This document shows, one piece after another, positions 33,698-43,500 of a stretch of DNA of 64,000 nucleotides. The stretch is from Akkermansia muciniphila. Its GTDB lineage: Bacteria > Verrucomicrobiota > Verrucomicrobiia > Verrucomicrobiales > Akkermansiaceae. Position 1 is the stretch's first letter; each line of letters starts with the position of its first letter. The position numbers and the translations under genes were made by a program. The DNA is taken from assembly GCA_945874895.1 (NCBI GenBank), contig CAMCIC010000006.1, positions 1-64,000 on the forward strand, read 5' to 3'. The notes under the pieces were generated by a model. The model saw only the letters and a program-made list of their open reading frames with translations, did not search any database and was not told the DNA's origin.

Positions 33698-35572
33698 ATG
33701 GCTGAAAACCAGACCTCTGTCACACTCAACATCGGATCACAGCGCATCAGCATGGCTGTGTTTGAACCTTCGAAATCGGGCGGCCTCGTGCTCAAGGCTT
33801 ACGATTCCGCCTCGCTCCTCGCAGATCCCGCTACGGATGCAGTGCGTATGCCGCAAACCCGCTTGGCCATCATCGAGTTGGCCCAGAAGATGAAAATCGG
33901 CAAGGCCAAAGTGCGCTACGCGGTGTCCGGGCAATCGGTCTTTACTCGCTTCGTCAAGCTCCCAGCTCTCGACAGCGATAACATCGAACAACTCGTGACT
34001 TTCGAGGCGCAACAGCAGTTGCCATTCCCCATCGAAACCGTGGTGTGGGATTACGAATTGCTCGATGGAGCAACAGGCGAAAAAGAAGTCGCATTGGTCG
34101 CAATCAAATCCGATGCTCTTGACGAGCTCAATAGCTGCGTCGTCGGCGCGGGGCTTTCGACAGCGGAAATCGATGTCGCTCCCATGGCCCTTTTCAATGC
34201 GTTCCGTTACTCGTATGCCGATGTCACAGAGCCTGTCCTGTTGATCGATGTGGGCGCTAAGACCAGCAATTTGCTCTACATGGAGGGCAAGCGATTTTTC
34301 ACCCGTAGCATCCCCGTGGGAGGGGCGTCTCTCACGACTGCGATTGCCAAGGAATACGGCATCAGTTTCGCGGAAGCGGAAGGACAGAAAATCACCAATG
34401 GCATCGTCACACTGGGCGGTGGCCACACCGGTCATCTCGATGAAGCGGTGGCAGCTCTGGGCACTGTCATTCGTAATGCTCTGACCCGTTTGCCTACGGA
34501 AATCGCACGCACTACCAATTATTACCGCAGCAATCACGGTGGCAATGCACCACGCCGAATCATTCTCGCCGGGGGAGGAGCTAACCTCCCTTACGCCAAA
34601 GAATTTTTCGAGGAAAAACTCGGCCTGCCCGTGGAATATTTCAATCCCATGCGCATTGTCATGGTGGGCAAGGCGGTGAATCCAGAAGTCGTTCAGCAAG
34701 AAGCGCACATGATGGGTGAGTTGGTTGGCTTGGGTTTGCGTGGCATCGGCAAGACATCGATCAATATCGATTTGGTCCCCTCCAGTGTAGAAGCGGAGCG
34801 CGCCTCAGAGAAACGACGCCCGATCTTGATTTCCGCCGCCGCTCTTCTCATCGCCGGATGTGCTGGGTTCGCGGTGCTCAGCAATGGAGCCGCTCGCAAA
34901 GCGGAAGAACAGCTCGCTAGCTTGGAGTCGAAAAAAAACGAATTGGAAGCGGCTGCTTCACCGATCAAACGACTCCTCGCAGAGGAAGCCACAGTCAAAG
35001 CCACTGCAACCAGCTATGTCACTCTCAAGGACGCTCAGGATTTCTGGCCCGGCGTGCTGACTGATCTGAGAAAACATTTCACCAGTGAGTTCACGTGGAT
35101 TACGAATCTCGAGCCCATTGCCAATTACGATGTCACCAAACCCAATGACCCTAAAGTTGAAAATGGAGAGTTGTTGGTCAAAGAGGAGCTCGACGGTGCC
35201 TACGGTGAATCCCAGATGGCTCAGGTCAAGGTAGAAGCGGCGGCAACGCCTGCCCCTGGCCCTCGTCCTCGCCCCGGTCAGGTGGTGGCCGCTCCCGCTC
35301 CTACTGTCCCCATGGCCAATGCCATTCGCATCCGCGGTCTCTGGCGCGACAACGATGACAAGCAAAACGTCGTGAATAAGATGATCAAGGCATTGCGCGA
35401 GAGCGGCAGTCCCTATCTTCGCTTCAGCACCAAAGCGGCTGATGGCACGGAAACACCTCTGAAGGACGAGCAGATCGTCAAGAGTTTGAAGGCGATCGCG
35501 GATGCCGAGGAGGAATACGCCTGGCCTTTTGAGATCGTCATTCCCTTGACTCAGCCCATGCCCTCCCGCTGA
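33698..35572 (+). CDS. pilM: Amuc_1101-like PilM-PilN fusion protein
   Basis: This is a 624-residue inner-membrane protein. Residues 1-345 form an actin-like PilM ATPase domain (TLNIGSQRISMAVFE; FEAQQQLPFPIETVVWDYEL; LLIDVGAKTSNLLYMEG; IILAGGGANLPY). A membrane segment follows at about 373-395 (ILISAAALLIAGCAGFAVL), then a coiled coil (about 396-425), and a PilN-like periplasmic domain split by a proline-rich linker (about 517-540). In most type IV pilus systems PilM and PilN are separate proteins joined by the PilN cytoplasmic tail; here they are one chain, as in Amuc_1101. The gene lies 57 bases after the Amuc_1102-like gene and 41 bases before the Amuc_1100-like gene. Confidence 0.85.
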   Translation: MAENQTSVTLNIGSQRISMAVFEPSKSGGLVLKAYDSASLLADPATDAVRMPQTRLAIIELAQKMKIGKAKVRYAVSGQSVFTRFVKLPALDSDNIEQLVTFEAQQQLPFPIETVVWDYELLDGATGEKEVALVAIKSDALDELNSCVVGAGLSTAEIDVAPMALFNAFRYSYADVTEPVLLIDVGAKTSNLLYMEGKRFFTRSIPVGGASLTTAIAKEYGISFAEAEGQKITNGIVTLGGGHTGHLDEAVAALGTVIRNALTRLPTEIARTTNYYRSNHGGNAPRRIILAGGGANLPYAKEFFEEKLGLPVEYFNPMRIVMVGKAVNPEVVQQEAHMMGELVGLGLRGIGKTSINIDLVPSSVEAERASEKRRPILISAAALLIAGCAGFAVLSNGAARKAEEQLASLESKKNELEAAASPIKRLLAEEATVKATATSYVTLKDAQDFWPGVLTDLRKHFTSEFTWITNLEPIANYDVTKPNDPKVENGELLVKEELDGAYGESQMAQVKVEAAATPAPGPRPRPGQVVAAPAPTVPMANAIRIRGLWRDNDDKQNVVNKMIKALRESGSPYLRFSTKAADGTETPLKDEQIVKSLKAIADAEEEYAWPFEIVIPLTQPMPSR

Positions 35573-35613
35573 TTCCCCTTCTTCATTTATCTTCACACCA
35601 CTCCCATTTTCGT

Positions 35614-36612
35614 ATGACTCCCAAGGAAAAAAAATTCACCGGTATTCTGGTTGGCGCTACCGTGCTCTGCGCGGGCGGTCTCTACTTTGTTGCCGGCAAA
35701 GGCGCTTCCCGCTACGATGCCGCCAAAGAGCAATTCGATGCTCTGTCCGCTGAAATCAACAGCATGCAGAACATGACGCTGTTCCCTAGCCAACAGAATT
35801 TGCAGGCCAAGCAAAAGGCCTTATCGGACTTCAAGACCGAGGCCGAACAACTCGCTGCGAAATTGCAAGCGAAGCGCCCCAAATCCCTCAACAACACAGA
35901 TCCGCAGACATTCACCAACACCTTGGTCAAAACAGCCGAAGTCGCGATGAAAACCTATGCAGCAGCAGGGCTTACCACCGATGACAGCAACAAGGCACTG
36001 CCCAAGGGCTTCTATCTGGGATTTGAGGATTACGTCAGCACACCCGCCCAAGGCGCAGCGACGGGCATTCTTTCCTACGAACTCGCTGCCATCAGTGAAG
36101 TCCATGCGCTTTTGGCTGCGGCCAAACCCAAGAAATTGCTCAATTTCTATCGTGAAAAACTGGTGGAAGAAAAAGGTGAAACATACACACCGGTGGCAGG
36201 CAGCTCCAGCCGTAAGCTGTCCTTTGAGATTTCCTTTAGCGGTCCAGAAAGCTGCATCCGCGATTTCATCAACGGTCTGCAGTCGTCGAAAGATCACTTT
36301 TTCGCCATCCGCACCATGAGAGTGCACAATGAAAAACAAGAGGCACCGAAAGCTTCCGACGTTCAATTTGAAGACAAGTCCTCCAAATCCAAAGAGGGTT
36401 CTGCAGCAGGTGGCATCTTTGATTCTGCCGATTCCTTTGTGTTGCCAGAAGATTCCAAGCCAGCTGGAGCTGCCCCTGCAGCACCAGCGCCTGCCGCTCC
36501 GAAAGCAGAAACGGGTCGCATCCTCCAACAAGTATTGGGCAAAGAAGACGTCCAGGCCTTTTTCCGCATCGATCTTCTGCTGCCCGATGCTCCCGCCGCA
36601 GCGTCCAAATAA
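35614..36612 (+). CDS. Amuc_1100-like PilO-type pilus protein
   Basis: This 332-residue protein has one N-terminal membrane segment (about 8-27, FTGILVGATVLCAGGLYFVA), a coiled coil (about 35-90), then a PilO-like ferredoxin-fold region. Landmarks line up with remembered Amuc_1100 sequence: FPSQQNLQAKQKALSDF, GFYLGFEDYVSTPAQ, LSYELAAISEVHALL, KLLNFYREKL, RKLSFEISFSGPE, HFFAIRTMRVHNEKQ, an Ala/Pro-rich linker, and VLGKEDVQAFFRIDLLL. Amuc_1100 is the outer-surface-associated Akkermansia protein reported to signal through TLR2. Here the homologue presumably links PilM-N to the secretin in the periplasm; an immune effect cannot be inferred. Confidence 0.8.
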   Translation: MTPKEKKFTGILVGATVLCAGGLYFVAGKGASRYDAAKEQFDALSAEINSMQNMTLFPSQQNLQAKQKALSDFKTEAEQLAAKLQAKRPKSLNNTDPQTFTNTLVKTAEVAMKTYAAAGLTTDDSNKALPKGFYLGFEDYVSTPAQGAATGILSYELAAISEVHALLAAAKPKKLLNFYREKLVEEKGETYTPVAGSSSRKLSFEISFSGPESCIRDFINGLQSSKDHFFAIRTMRVHNEKQEAPKASDVQFEDKSSKSKEGSAAGGIFDSADSFVLPEDSKPAGAAPAAPAPAAPKAETGRILQQVLGKEDVQAFFRIDLLLPDAPAAASK

Positions 36613-36636
36613 TTTATACAACCTCATTTTTCTTCT

Positions 36637-37728
36637 ATGAAAAAAAACTACGAAAAACTCATCCTTGCCCTTTGCGCGCTTGCGGGAGCAGGCGTGACCT
36701 ATCTCGGCTATTCGAAGAATAGCTCCTTGGAAACCGACTTCGAATTTGTCGATAAAACCTCTGGAAAAAGCGTTACTGCCGTTGATGGCGCTGCTAAGCT
36801 GACCGCTACTCTCGCCAGTGTGAACCAGCCAGTTCAGTTGGAGCAGGCTAAGATCGGCGAGAACAAACGGCCAGTTGACAATTTTGTCGGTGTGTCTCTG
36901 TTTGCTAAAAAACCTGCCAAGGGAGAAAAAGTAGCCAAGCCCGTTGACCCCGTGCTCGATGCTCCCATTCATCCTCCCATCCCCAATCTGTGGTGGCTGG
37001 AGAACCGCCTCGATCCCGGTTTCGGTGATTCGCCCAATCGCGATGAAGACAATGACGGATTCACCAACTTGGAGGAATACGAGTCCAAGACAAGCCCTGT
37101 AGATGCCAAAATCCATCCTGCCTTGATCAACAAGCTCAAGTTCGTAAAATACGACTCAGTCGGCTATTTTGTCTGGTTCTCGAGCTCGCTCGGCGCCGAT
37201 CAATACCAGTTTAAGATCGCGGAATTGCCTGCTGCTTTCGAGTTAGCTCCCCTTGCCAGACAAGAGCAATTTCTCGCCGAATCACCACTGCAATACAATC
37301 GCACGAAAAATTACATCGGCTCTGGAGCGAATATCTTCGAAGATGGACTCTGCGCGGGTCGCTATCGTCTGAAAAGCGTGAGCGTGAAAGAAGTCCTCAA
37401 CGAGGCCACCAACCTCAAGAGCCCGAACGAGTTCGCCATCATTGAAGACTTGGCACCGCACAAAGGTGACAGTTTTGAGATTCCCAAGTCACCGAGTCGC
37501 AAAGATCGACCTGCCACAGTTCGCTACGATCGCACTGCGGTTCTGGAGTTAGATGCCATCGGACAAAAAGGCAAAGAGTTCAAAGTCCTCGAAAATGGCA
37601 CCTTCTCTCTGCCAGAGGGCGATCCTCAAAAAGCCTATCGCCTCGTGAAAATCAGCCCTACAGCCATCTCTGTTGAGTACAAAGATTCGTCGGGCGCCAC
37701 GCAAACCATCGAAATCAAAAAAAATTGA
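36637..37728 (+). CDS. Amuc_1099-like (PilP-position) pilus protein with calcium-loop segment
   Basis: This 363-residue protein is anchored by an N-terminal membrane segment (about 5-24, LILALCALAGAGVTYLGY). Residues about 108-150 carry PPIPNLWWLENRLDPGFG and then DEDNDGFTNLEEY, an EF-hand/dockerin-like calcium loop. The C-terminal part has small beta domains (VGYFVWFSSSLGADQYQFKI; FKVLENGTFSLPEGDPQKAY). Its place between the PilO-like and secretin genes is that of PilP, which contacts the secretin, and of Amuc_1099. The calcium-loop segment resembles the start of the C-terminal module on four large exported proteins of this window. It is 24 bases from the gene upstream. Confidence 0.75.
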   Translation: MKKNYEKLILALCALAGAGVTYLGYSKNSSLETDFEFVDKTSGKSVTAVDGAAKLTATLASVNQPVQLEQAKIGENKRPVDNFVGVSLFAKKPAKGEKVAKPVDPVLDAPIHPPIPNLWWLENRLDPGFGDSPNRDEDNDGFTNLEEYESKTSPVDAKIHPALINKLKFVKYDSVGYFVWFSSSLGADQYQFKIAELPAAFELAPLARQEQFLAESPLQYNRTKNYIGSGANIFEDGLCAGRYRLKSVSVKEVLNEATNLKSPNEFAIIEDLAPHKGDSFEIPKSPSRKDRPATVRYDRTAVLELDAIGQKGKEFKVLENGTFSLPEGDPQKAYRLVKISPTAISVEYKDSSGATQTIEIKKN

Positions 37729-37797
37729 TCAATTTTACCTGCAATACAAAATTTGTCTTTTCAATCCTCTTTTTTTCCGCCAAAACACACCCCGAAC

Positions 37798-40455
37798 ATG
37801 CAAAACAACCCAGCAATTAGAAGTTCTCGCCAACTCGCAGCACTGATGGCCGCAGCGACGCTGATGCCAGTGATTCATGCCCATGCTCAAGATCGCTCGC
37901 TTCCCACAACAGGATCAAGTCTCGCCGAGCGCGAAGCGATTCGTCGTCAAAAAGCTGTGGCTGATGCCGACCAACTGTTGAACGAGGGACGCGAAGCTTA
38001 TGCTGCCAAGGACTACGATAAGGCAGTGACCAAATGCAAAGAGTCTTTCAATACACTGCCACCGGCTCCGATTCTCGATGACCGTCGCGCTGTGATCAAA
38101 TCTCATTTGGTGGATGCTTCTATCGCTCTTGCCACACAGCATCGCAAAGTAGGCAAATACACCGAAGCGCGCGCCTTGCTCGATTATGTTCTTTCTGCCG
38201 ACGTTGACCCAGGCAACAGTCTCGCTCAAGTGGAATTGGGCTACCTCGATGACCCGATCAGAACCAACCCCGCCCTGACCTACGAACACACACAAAATGT
38301 GGACAAAGTTCGTCGTGCGCTTTACACTGGGGAAGGACATTTCAACATTGGCAAGTATGACAACGCCAAGAGCGAATTTGAAAACGTGCTTCGCATCGAT
38401 CCCTACAACAAGGCTGCACGCCGTTGGATGGAAAAACTCGCCGTGATCAAATCTGACTACTACCGCTCCGCCTACGATCATACACGCGCCGAGCTTTTGA
38501 TGGAAGTCGATAAGACTTGGGAGCTCGCCGTTCCTTCAGACGCTCCCACCACGGACAATGCGGGCGTGATCGATCCACGTCTCACCTCCGGATCTGCGCT
38601 CCTCATGGAAAAGCTCCGCTCCATCATCATCCCTGTGGTGGAATTTGAAGATACATCGGTGGAAGAAGCTGTTGACTTCCTGCGCAATCGCTCCCGCGAG
38701 CTCGATACGACCACCACGAATCCTGCTGACAAGGGGATCAACTTCGTGGTCCGCAAGCCACAGCCAGGCGCCGCGGCACCCGCCGCTGCAGATGGCGCAG
38801 GTTTGGATGCCGCTCCTGGCGGGCTCGCCGTGGTTGCCGATCCCGGCGCCATGCGCGTGAAAGAATTGCGCTTGACCAATGTTCCCGTGGCTACCGCACT
38901 GAAATACATTTGCGACATCACGAAGCTGAAATACAAGGTGGATGATTTCGCGGTGACTCTCGTTCCTGCATCCGAGCAAGGCGAGGACATTGTGACGCGT
39001 TCCTTCCAAGTTCCACCTGACTTTTTGGATTCACTGAGCGATGGCGGTGGCGGTGCTGCTGAGCCTGCTGCTGACCCATTCGCTGCATCGCCTGAAGCAG
39101 GCGGCGGCGGCAGTGGTTTGAGACCTCGCGGCAATGTGCAGGACTTGTTGAAAGCCAAGGGCGTTCCGTTTCCCGATCGCGCATCCGCGAACTTTATCGC
39201 TGCGAACAGCACATTGGTCGTGCGCAACACGCCTACCAACCTCGATTTGATCGAACAAATTGTCGACGCCATGCAAATTGATCAGCCCAAGCAGATCAAG
39301 ATCATGACGAAGTTTGTCGAAATCAGCCAAGAAAACAACGACGAGTTGGGCTTCGACTGGATCGTTTCTCCTTTCGGCATGGGTTCTGAAATGTTTGCTG
39401 GTGGTGGAACGATTGGCAGCGGCGCCTCGCGCAACGTGGCAGACTTTATCAACCCTGTCGCTGGCACCCCGATCAACGGCATTCCTACCGTCAGCGGGCA
39501 GGCACTGAGCAATATCATGACTGCAGGGAATCGCTCTGGCAACTCCGCCATCACTCGCGATAGCATCAGCGCTCTGTTGAACAATCCAGGTCGTACCTCA
39601 CAAAATGCTGCGGTTGCCCCTGGCATTCTTAGCCTCACGGGTCTGTTCTCAGAAGGACAAGTGCAGATGATCATGCGCGGTCTTTCGCAGAAGAAAGGTG
39701 CCGATATGATGACGGCTCCAAGCATCATGGCCAAATCGGGCCAGAAAGCGACGATTGAAATCATTCGTGAATTCATTTATCCTACCGAATACGAGCCCCC
39801 CGAACTTCCTCAGAACATCGGCGGCGGCTTCAACGGCAACAACGGCGGTGGCATCGGTGGCGGTGGCGGCGGCGGTGGCAGCTTCCCAGTGACTCCTGCG
39901 ACTCCTACAGCGTTTGAGCCTCGTAACACAGGTGTTACACTGGAAATCGAACCCACTCTGGCCGGCAATGACTCTGTGATCGATTTGCGTTTCGCTCCAG
40001 AAATCGTGGAATTTGAAGGTTTCATCAACTACGGTAGCCCGATCCAGGCCCCTTCATCCAATGCTTTGGGTGATCCTACCACCGTGACGATCACGGAAAA
40101 CCGCATTGAAATGCCTGTTTTCTCGGTCCGCCGCGTTTCCACTTCCCTCTCGATCTATGACGGCCACACCGTAGCTGTTGGTGGATTGATGCGCGAAGAT
40201 GTGCAAAATGTAGAGGATAAGATCCCTATCTTGGGAGACATCCCGCTCGTCGGCAGACTCTTCCAGACCAAGGCGGAGAATCGCATCAAGAGCAATCTGA
40301 TCATCTTCGTTACAGCTCAAATCATCGATGCCACAGGTCGCACTCTGCGTACCGATGCTGCTGCTGACAGTGTTGTTGCGCAACCTGACTTGAGCAATCC
40401 TGCTGCTGCTAACACAGCGGTCGATGGTGCGGCAGGTGTGCTTCCTGTTCCTTGA
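37798..40455 (+). CDS. pilQ: Amuc_1098-like TPR-secretin (PilQ/GspD family)
   Basis: This outer-membrane secretin has about 885 residues. A signal peptide (LAALMAAATLMPVIHAHAQ) precedes TPR-like repeats (about 40-230; EGREAYAAKDYDKAVTKCKE, GEGHFNIGKYDNAKSEFENV). N-domains follow, including an STN/N1-like segment (ANSTLVVRNTPTNLDLIEQI), and then the secretin core with GADMMTAPSIMAKSGQKATI. The canonical end is TVAVGGLMREDVQNVEDKIP then ILGDIPLVGRLF. A glycine-rich loop interrupts the core (GGGIGGGGGGGGSF). The open frame extends to 37753, but ATG 37798 gives a proper signal peptide. N-terminal TPRs are not typical of PilQ but occur in Amuc_1098-like secretins. It is the fifth gene of the locus and 92 bases upstream of the metalloprotease gene. 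Confidence 0.88.
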   Translation: MQNNPAIRSSRQLAALMAAATLMPVIHAHAQDRSLPTTGSSLAEREAIRRQKAVADADQLLNEGREAYAAKDYDKAVTKCKESFNTLPPAPILDDRRAVIKSHLVDASIALATQHRKVGKYTEARALLDYVLSADVDPGNSLAQVELGYLDDPIRTNPALTYEHTQNVDKVRRALYTGEGHFNIGKYDNAKSEFENVLRIDPYNKAARRWMEKLAVIKSDYYRSAYDHTRAELLMEVDKTWELAVPSDAPTTDNAGVIDPRLTSGSALLMEKLRSIIIPVVEFEDTSVEEAVDFLRNRSRELDTTTTNPADKGINFVVRKPQPGAAAPAAADGAGLDAAPGGLAVVADPGAMRVKELRLTNVPVATALKYICDITKLKYKVDDFAVTLVPASEQGEDIVTRSFQVPPDFLDSLSDGGGGAAEPAADPFAASPEAGGGGSGLRPRGNVQDLLKAKGVPFPDRASANFIAANSTLVVRNTPTNLDLIEQIVDAMQIDQPKQIKIMTKFVEISQENNDELGFDWIVSPFGMGSEMFAGGGTIGSGASRNVADFINPVAGTPINGIPTVSGQALSNIMTAGNRSGNSAITRDSISALLNNPGRTSQNAAVAPGILSLTGLFSEGQVQMIMRGLSQKKGADMMTAPSIMAKSGQKATIEIIREFIYPTEYEPPELPQNIGGGFNGNNGGGIGGGGGGGGSFPVTPATPTAFEPRNTGVTLEIEPTLAGNDSVIDLRFAPEIVEFEGFINYGSPIQAPSSNALGDPTTVTITENRIEMPVFSVRRVSTSLSIYDGHTVAVGGLMREDVQNVEDKIPILGDIPLVGRLFQTKAENRIKSNLIIFVTAQIIDATGRTLRTDAAADSVVAQPDLSNPAAANTAVDGAAGVLPVP

Positions 40456-40547
40456 GATCCTCTTTCATGAAGATCGCTCTGAACGGAAATCTGCTCGCAT
40501 TCATAATTAGCATTAAATTTTTTTCCTGAAAACTCACTTACTTTTTT

Positions 40548-43500
40548 ATGTCGCTTCGTAAAAACAAACCTTACATCATTTTCACCTCTGTCTTTGCATT
40601 GGCAGCGGGAGGATGGTTGCTGAAGTCGCAATTTGATTCCTCCACCACTGCTCTGCAGGGTGGTGCATTGCCACCAGCTCATGCAACTGACGCATCCCAT
40701 GACGCTCATGCGGATTGCGGCACGCATTGCAAGCACCATCATCCGGAATCGGAACTGGTTCGCGAGGCTTTCGCCAGCAAAGGCGGAGATGCCATCACCA
40801 AGCGTTTCCCAGAGGCCACCGTTGCTGATTTTTGGAACGGTCTCAATTTGAAGAAGCCCGTGTTTGCTCGTCAGGCTCTGCTGGCAGCCAAGGGAGACAA
40901 GGTTGCGGTCGATCTGGGTGGCGACGCCCCTGTCGAAGCCGTATTGACCGGTCGGTTGAATCGCAAAGACGGCGCTCAAGTGTTTGGTATGAAATTGCCC
41001 GGCACTGGCTTCCAGATGCAATACATTGAGCTGACCGACGGTCGCATCATCGGGGGTCTGCGTCAGCCGCAACACCCTGTGTCGTATCGCCTCTCAGGCA
41101 CGATTCAGGAACCAGTGATTACGGCGATCGCCGCTGTGGAAGACTACTGCTCGAAGTGGTCCCAAAACGATCAAAGCTTGGTGCAAGGTATGCCACCAGC
41201 GGATCGCGCTCCTAGCCAACAAGCACCCGTTACTACGGTGGCGAAGTTGGATAGCGACATTGCGTCTGCCAATGTGATCTACCTCGATTTCGATGGGGAA
41301 GACATCACCGGTAACGGCAGCGGTTGGGGCGATATCAATGCAGACCCTTCATCGTTTACCGTCACTGAAATTGAAGCCATCTGGAGCCATGTCTCTGAAG
41401 ACTTCCGCACCTTCGACGTCAATGTGACGACAGATCGTGCCGTGTTCGATGCAACACCGATCGGGCAACGCATGATGGTGATTTTCACCCCAACGGACGA
41501 TGCGGCACCAGGCGCCGGTGGTGTTGCTTTCCTTGGAAGTTTTTATGATGATTCCGATGAACCCTGCTGGGTCTTCAACGGCGGTGTGAGCAGTGCAGCT
41601 CTTGCTGCTTCTCATGAAGTCGGTCACACGGTTGACCTTCTCCATGATGGTCGTAACTCACCTGCGGAAGAATACTATTTCGGCACTACGACTTGGGGTC
41701 CCATCATGGGCGCTCCCTACCAGTCGCTCGTTTCCCATTGGTCCAAAGGAGAATACGTCAGCGCCAGCAATCAAGAAGATGACATCGCGATCATTGCTGA
41801 TACCCTCCCACTGAAAATTGACAACGTTGGTAACGACCCTTTCACCGCCGAGCCTCTGATCGTCGACGAGGACGGCAATTTCACGGTTAATGATCTTGTT
41901 GAGACCCAAGCAGACAAGGACGTTTATTCCTTTGATACCAGTGGCGGCGCGATCACGATCGATGCGGGTTCAGGTGGCCCTGACAGGGGGCAGAATCTGA
42001 ATATTCGTCTCAGCATCATTGATGCAGCAGGCGGACTCATTGTCGAATCCAATGATACCAACGGACTTTCTACTCGAATTTCTACAAACATTGTCGGTGG
42101 TAGCTACTTTCTCGTAGTGGAAGGTGACGGTGAGGGCACTTGGGCGAATGGTTACGGCGATTACGGAAGCATTGGCGCATTCAGCATCACGGGCAATCTT
42201 CCTCCACCGACTCCAGGCGATTTCGATGGCGATGGCTTGTCCGACGATGAGGAACTGGCCTTGGGCACGGATCCATACGACCGTGACACAGATGGCGATG
42301 GCCTCAGTGACCGTCAGGAAGTCTATCCTTTCAGCGTTGTTTCGGGTCAGTTTGGTTTTAATGCCGCTCTTACGGATGCCCTGAACTCGGGAGGCAATCT
42401 TGCTGTCATTGACTCTCCGCAGAAACTTTACCGCATCAAGCGTGGTTTGCTTACGACACCTCTGCCCAGTCCTGTTCCTAACAACTACGATCCAGAGGTA
42501 AATCTGCTGGAACGTATGTGGCTGGGTGGACATGACTCCCTTGCCGATGGCAAATTCCAATGGGTGACTCCAGTGGGCGATCTCAACGGCACCGAGATTG
42601 GCTCCGCCGTTCTGGGCTATGTAACTCCAGGCAGCGCCACAGTGACCAATGTGGTGAACGTGGATTCCTTGACAGTGGGGCGTCGTTTGCATGGCTCAGG
42701 CTTGCCAGCAGCAGCTACGATTACCGCCATTGATGCGCCTGCCCGCACTGTGACTCTCAGCGCTCCCGTTACCGCGGCTTTGAGCCAAGGTGTATCAAGC
42801 ATCATCATTCAGAATCCCGGGACAGGATTCACCACGGCTCCGACGATTTCTTTCAATCCTCCGGGCGCTACGGCTACTGCTACAGTTGCTTTGGGTCGCA
42901 TTACGTCAATCACTGTGACCAATCCGGGCACATATACCGTGCCGCCTGCCGTGACGATCGCAGGTCCTAATGGCGCTGGTGCAGCAGCTCAGGCCGTTCT
43001 GACATCAGCTTCCACGCTCTCTCGTGTTACATCCATCAATGTGACGAATGGTGGAACAGGCTACACGACGCCTCCTGATGTAGTGATCGCAGGTTTGGGG
43101 CAAGGAGCCAGTGCGATCGCGAACATCGATGCTGGTGTTGTGACCGGCGTGACCTTGATCAATCCTGGTCTGGGATACACCACGCCACCTACCATCACTT
43201 TGGTTGGAGGAGGCGGCGCCGACGCTGCTGCTACCGCTACCATCGCTGATCCCGCGCTTCGTTTGTATTCTCCTGCTGCGCCTAATATCTACTCTCGTTG
43301 GGCAGGCGGCTTGCTTCCTGGGAACCGCCTGAATGTTTCTGAGGGCGTAAGTTTGAACTCGGGAATTGATTTCTTGTGGAGCTCTGCTCAGGTGACAACC
43401 GGATTGGGTTATCTTTTGGAGAGACCTGTAACGAATCCACGTTCAGCAGATACGGATGCGGATGGCATTGCCGACCTATTGGAATTTGAAGATTACGGAA

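Noticed and set aside
35821..37116. 431-codon open frame on the minus strand
   Set aside because: It is antisense to the Amuc_1100- and Amuc_1099-like genes and crosses their gap. The plus-strand genes have clear homologues and membrane segments; the antisense product does not.
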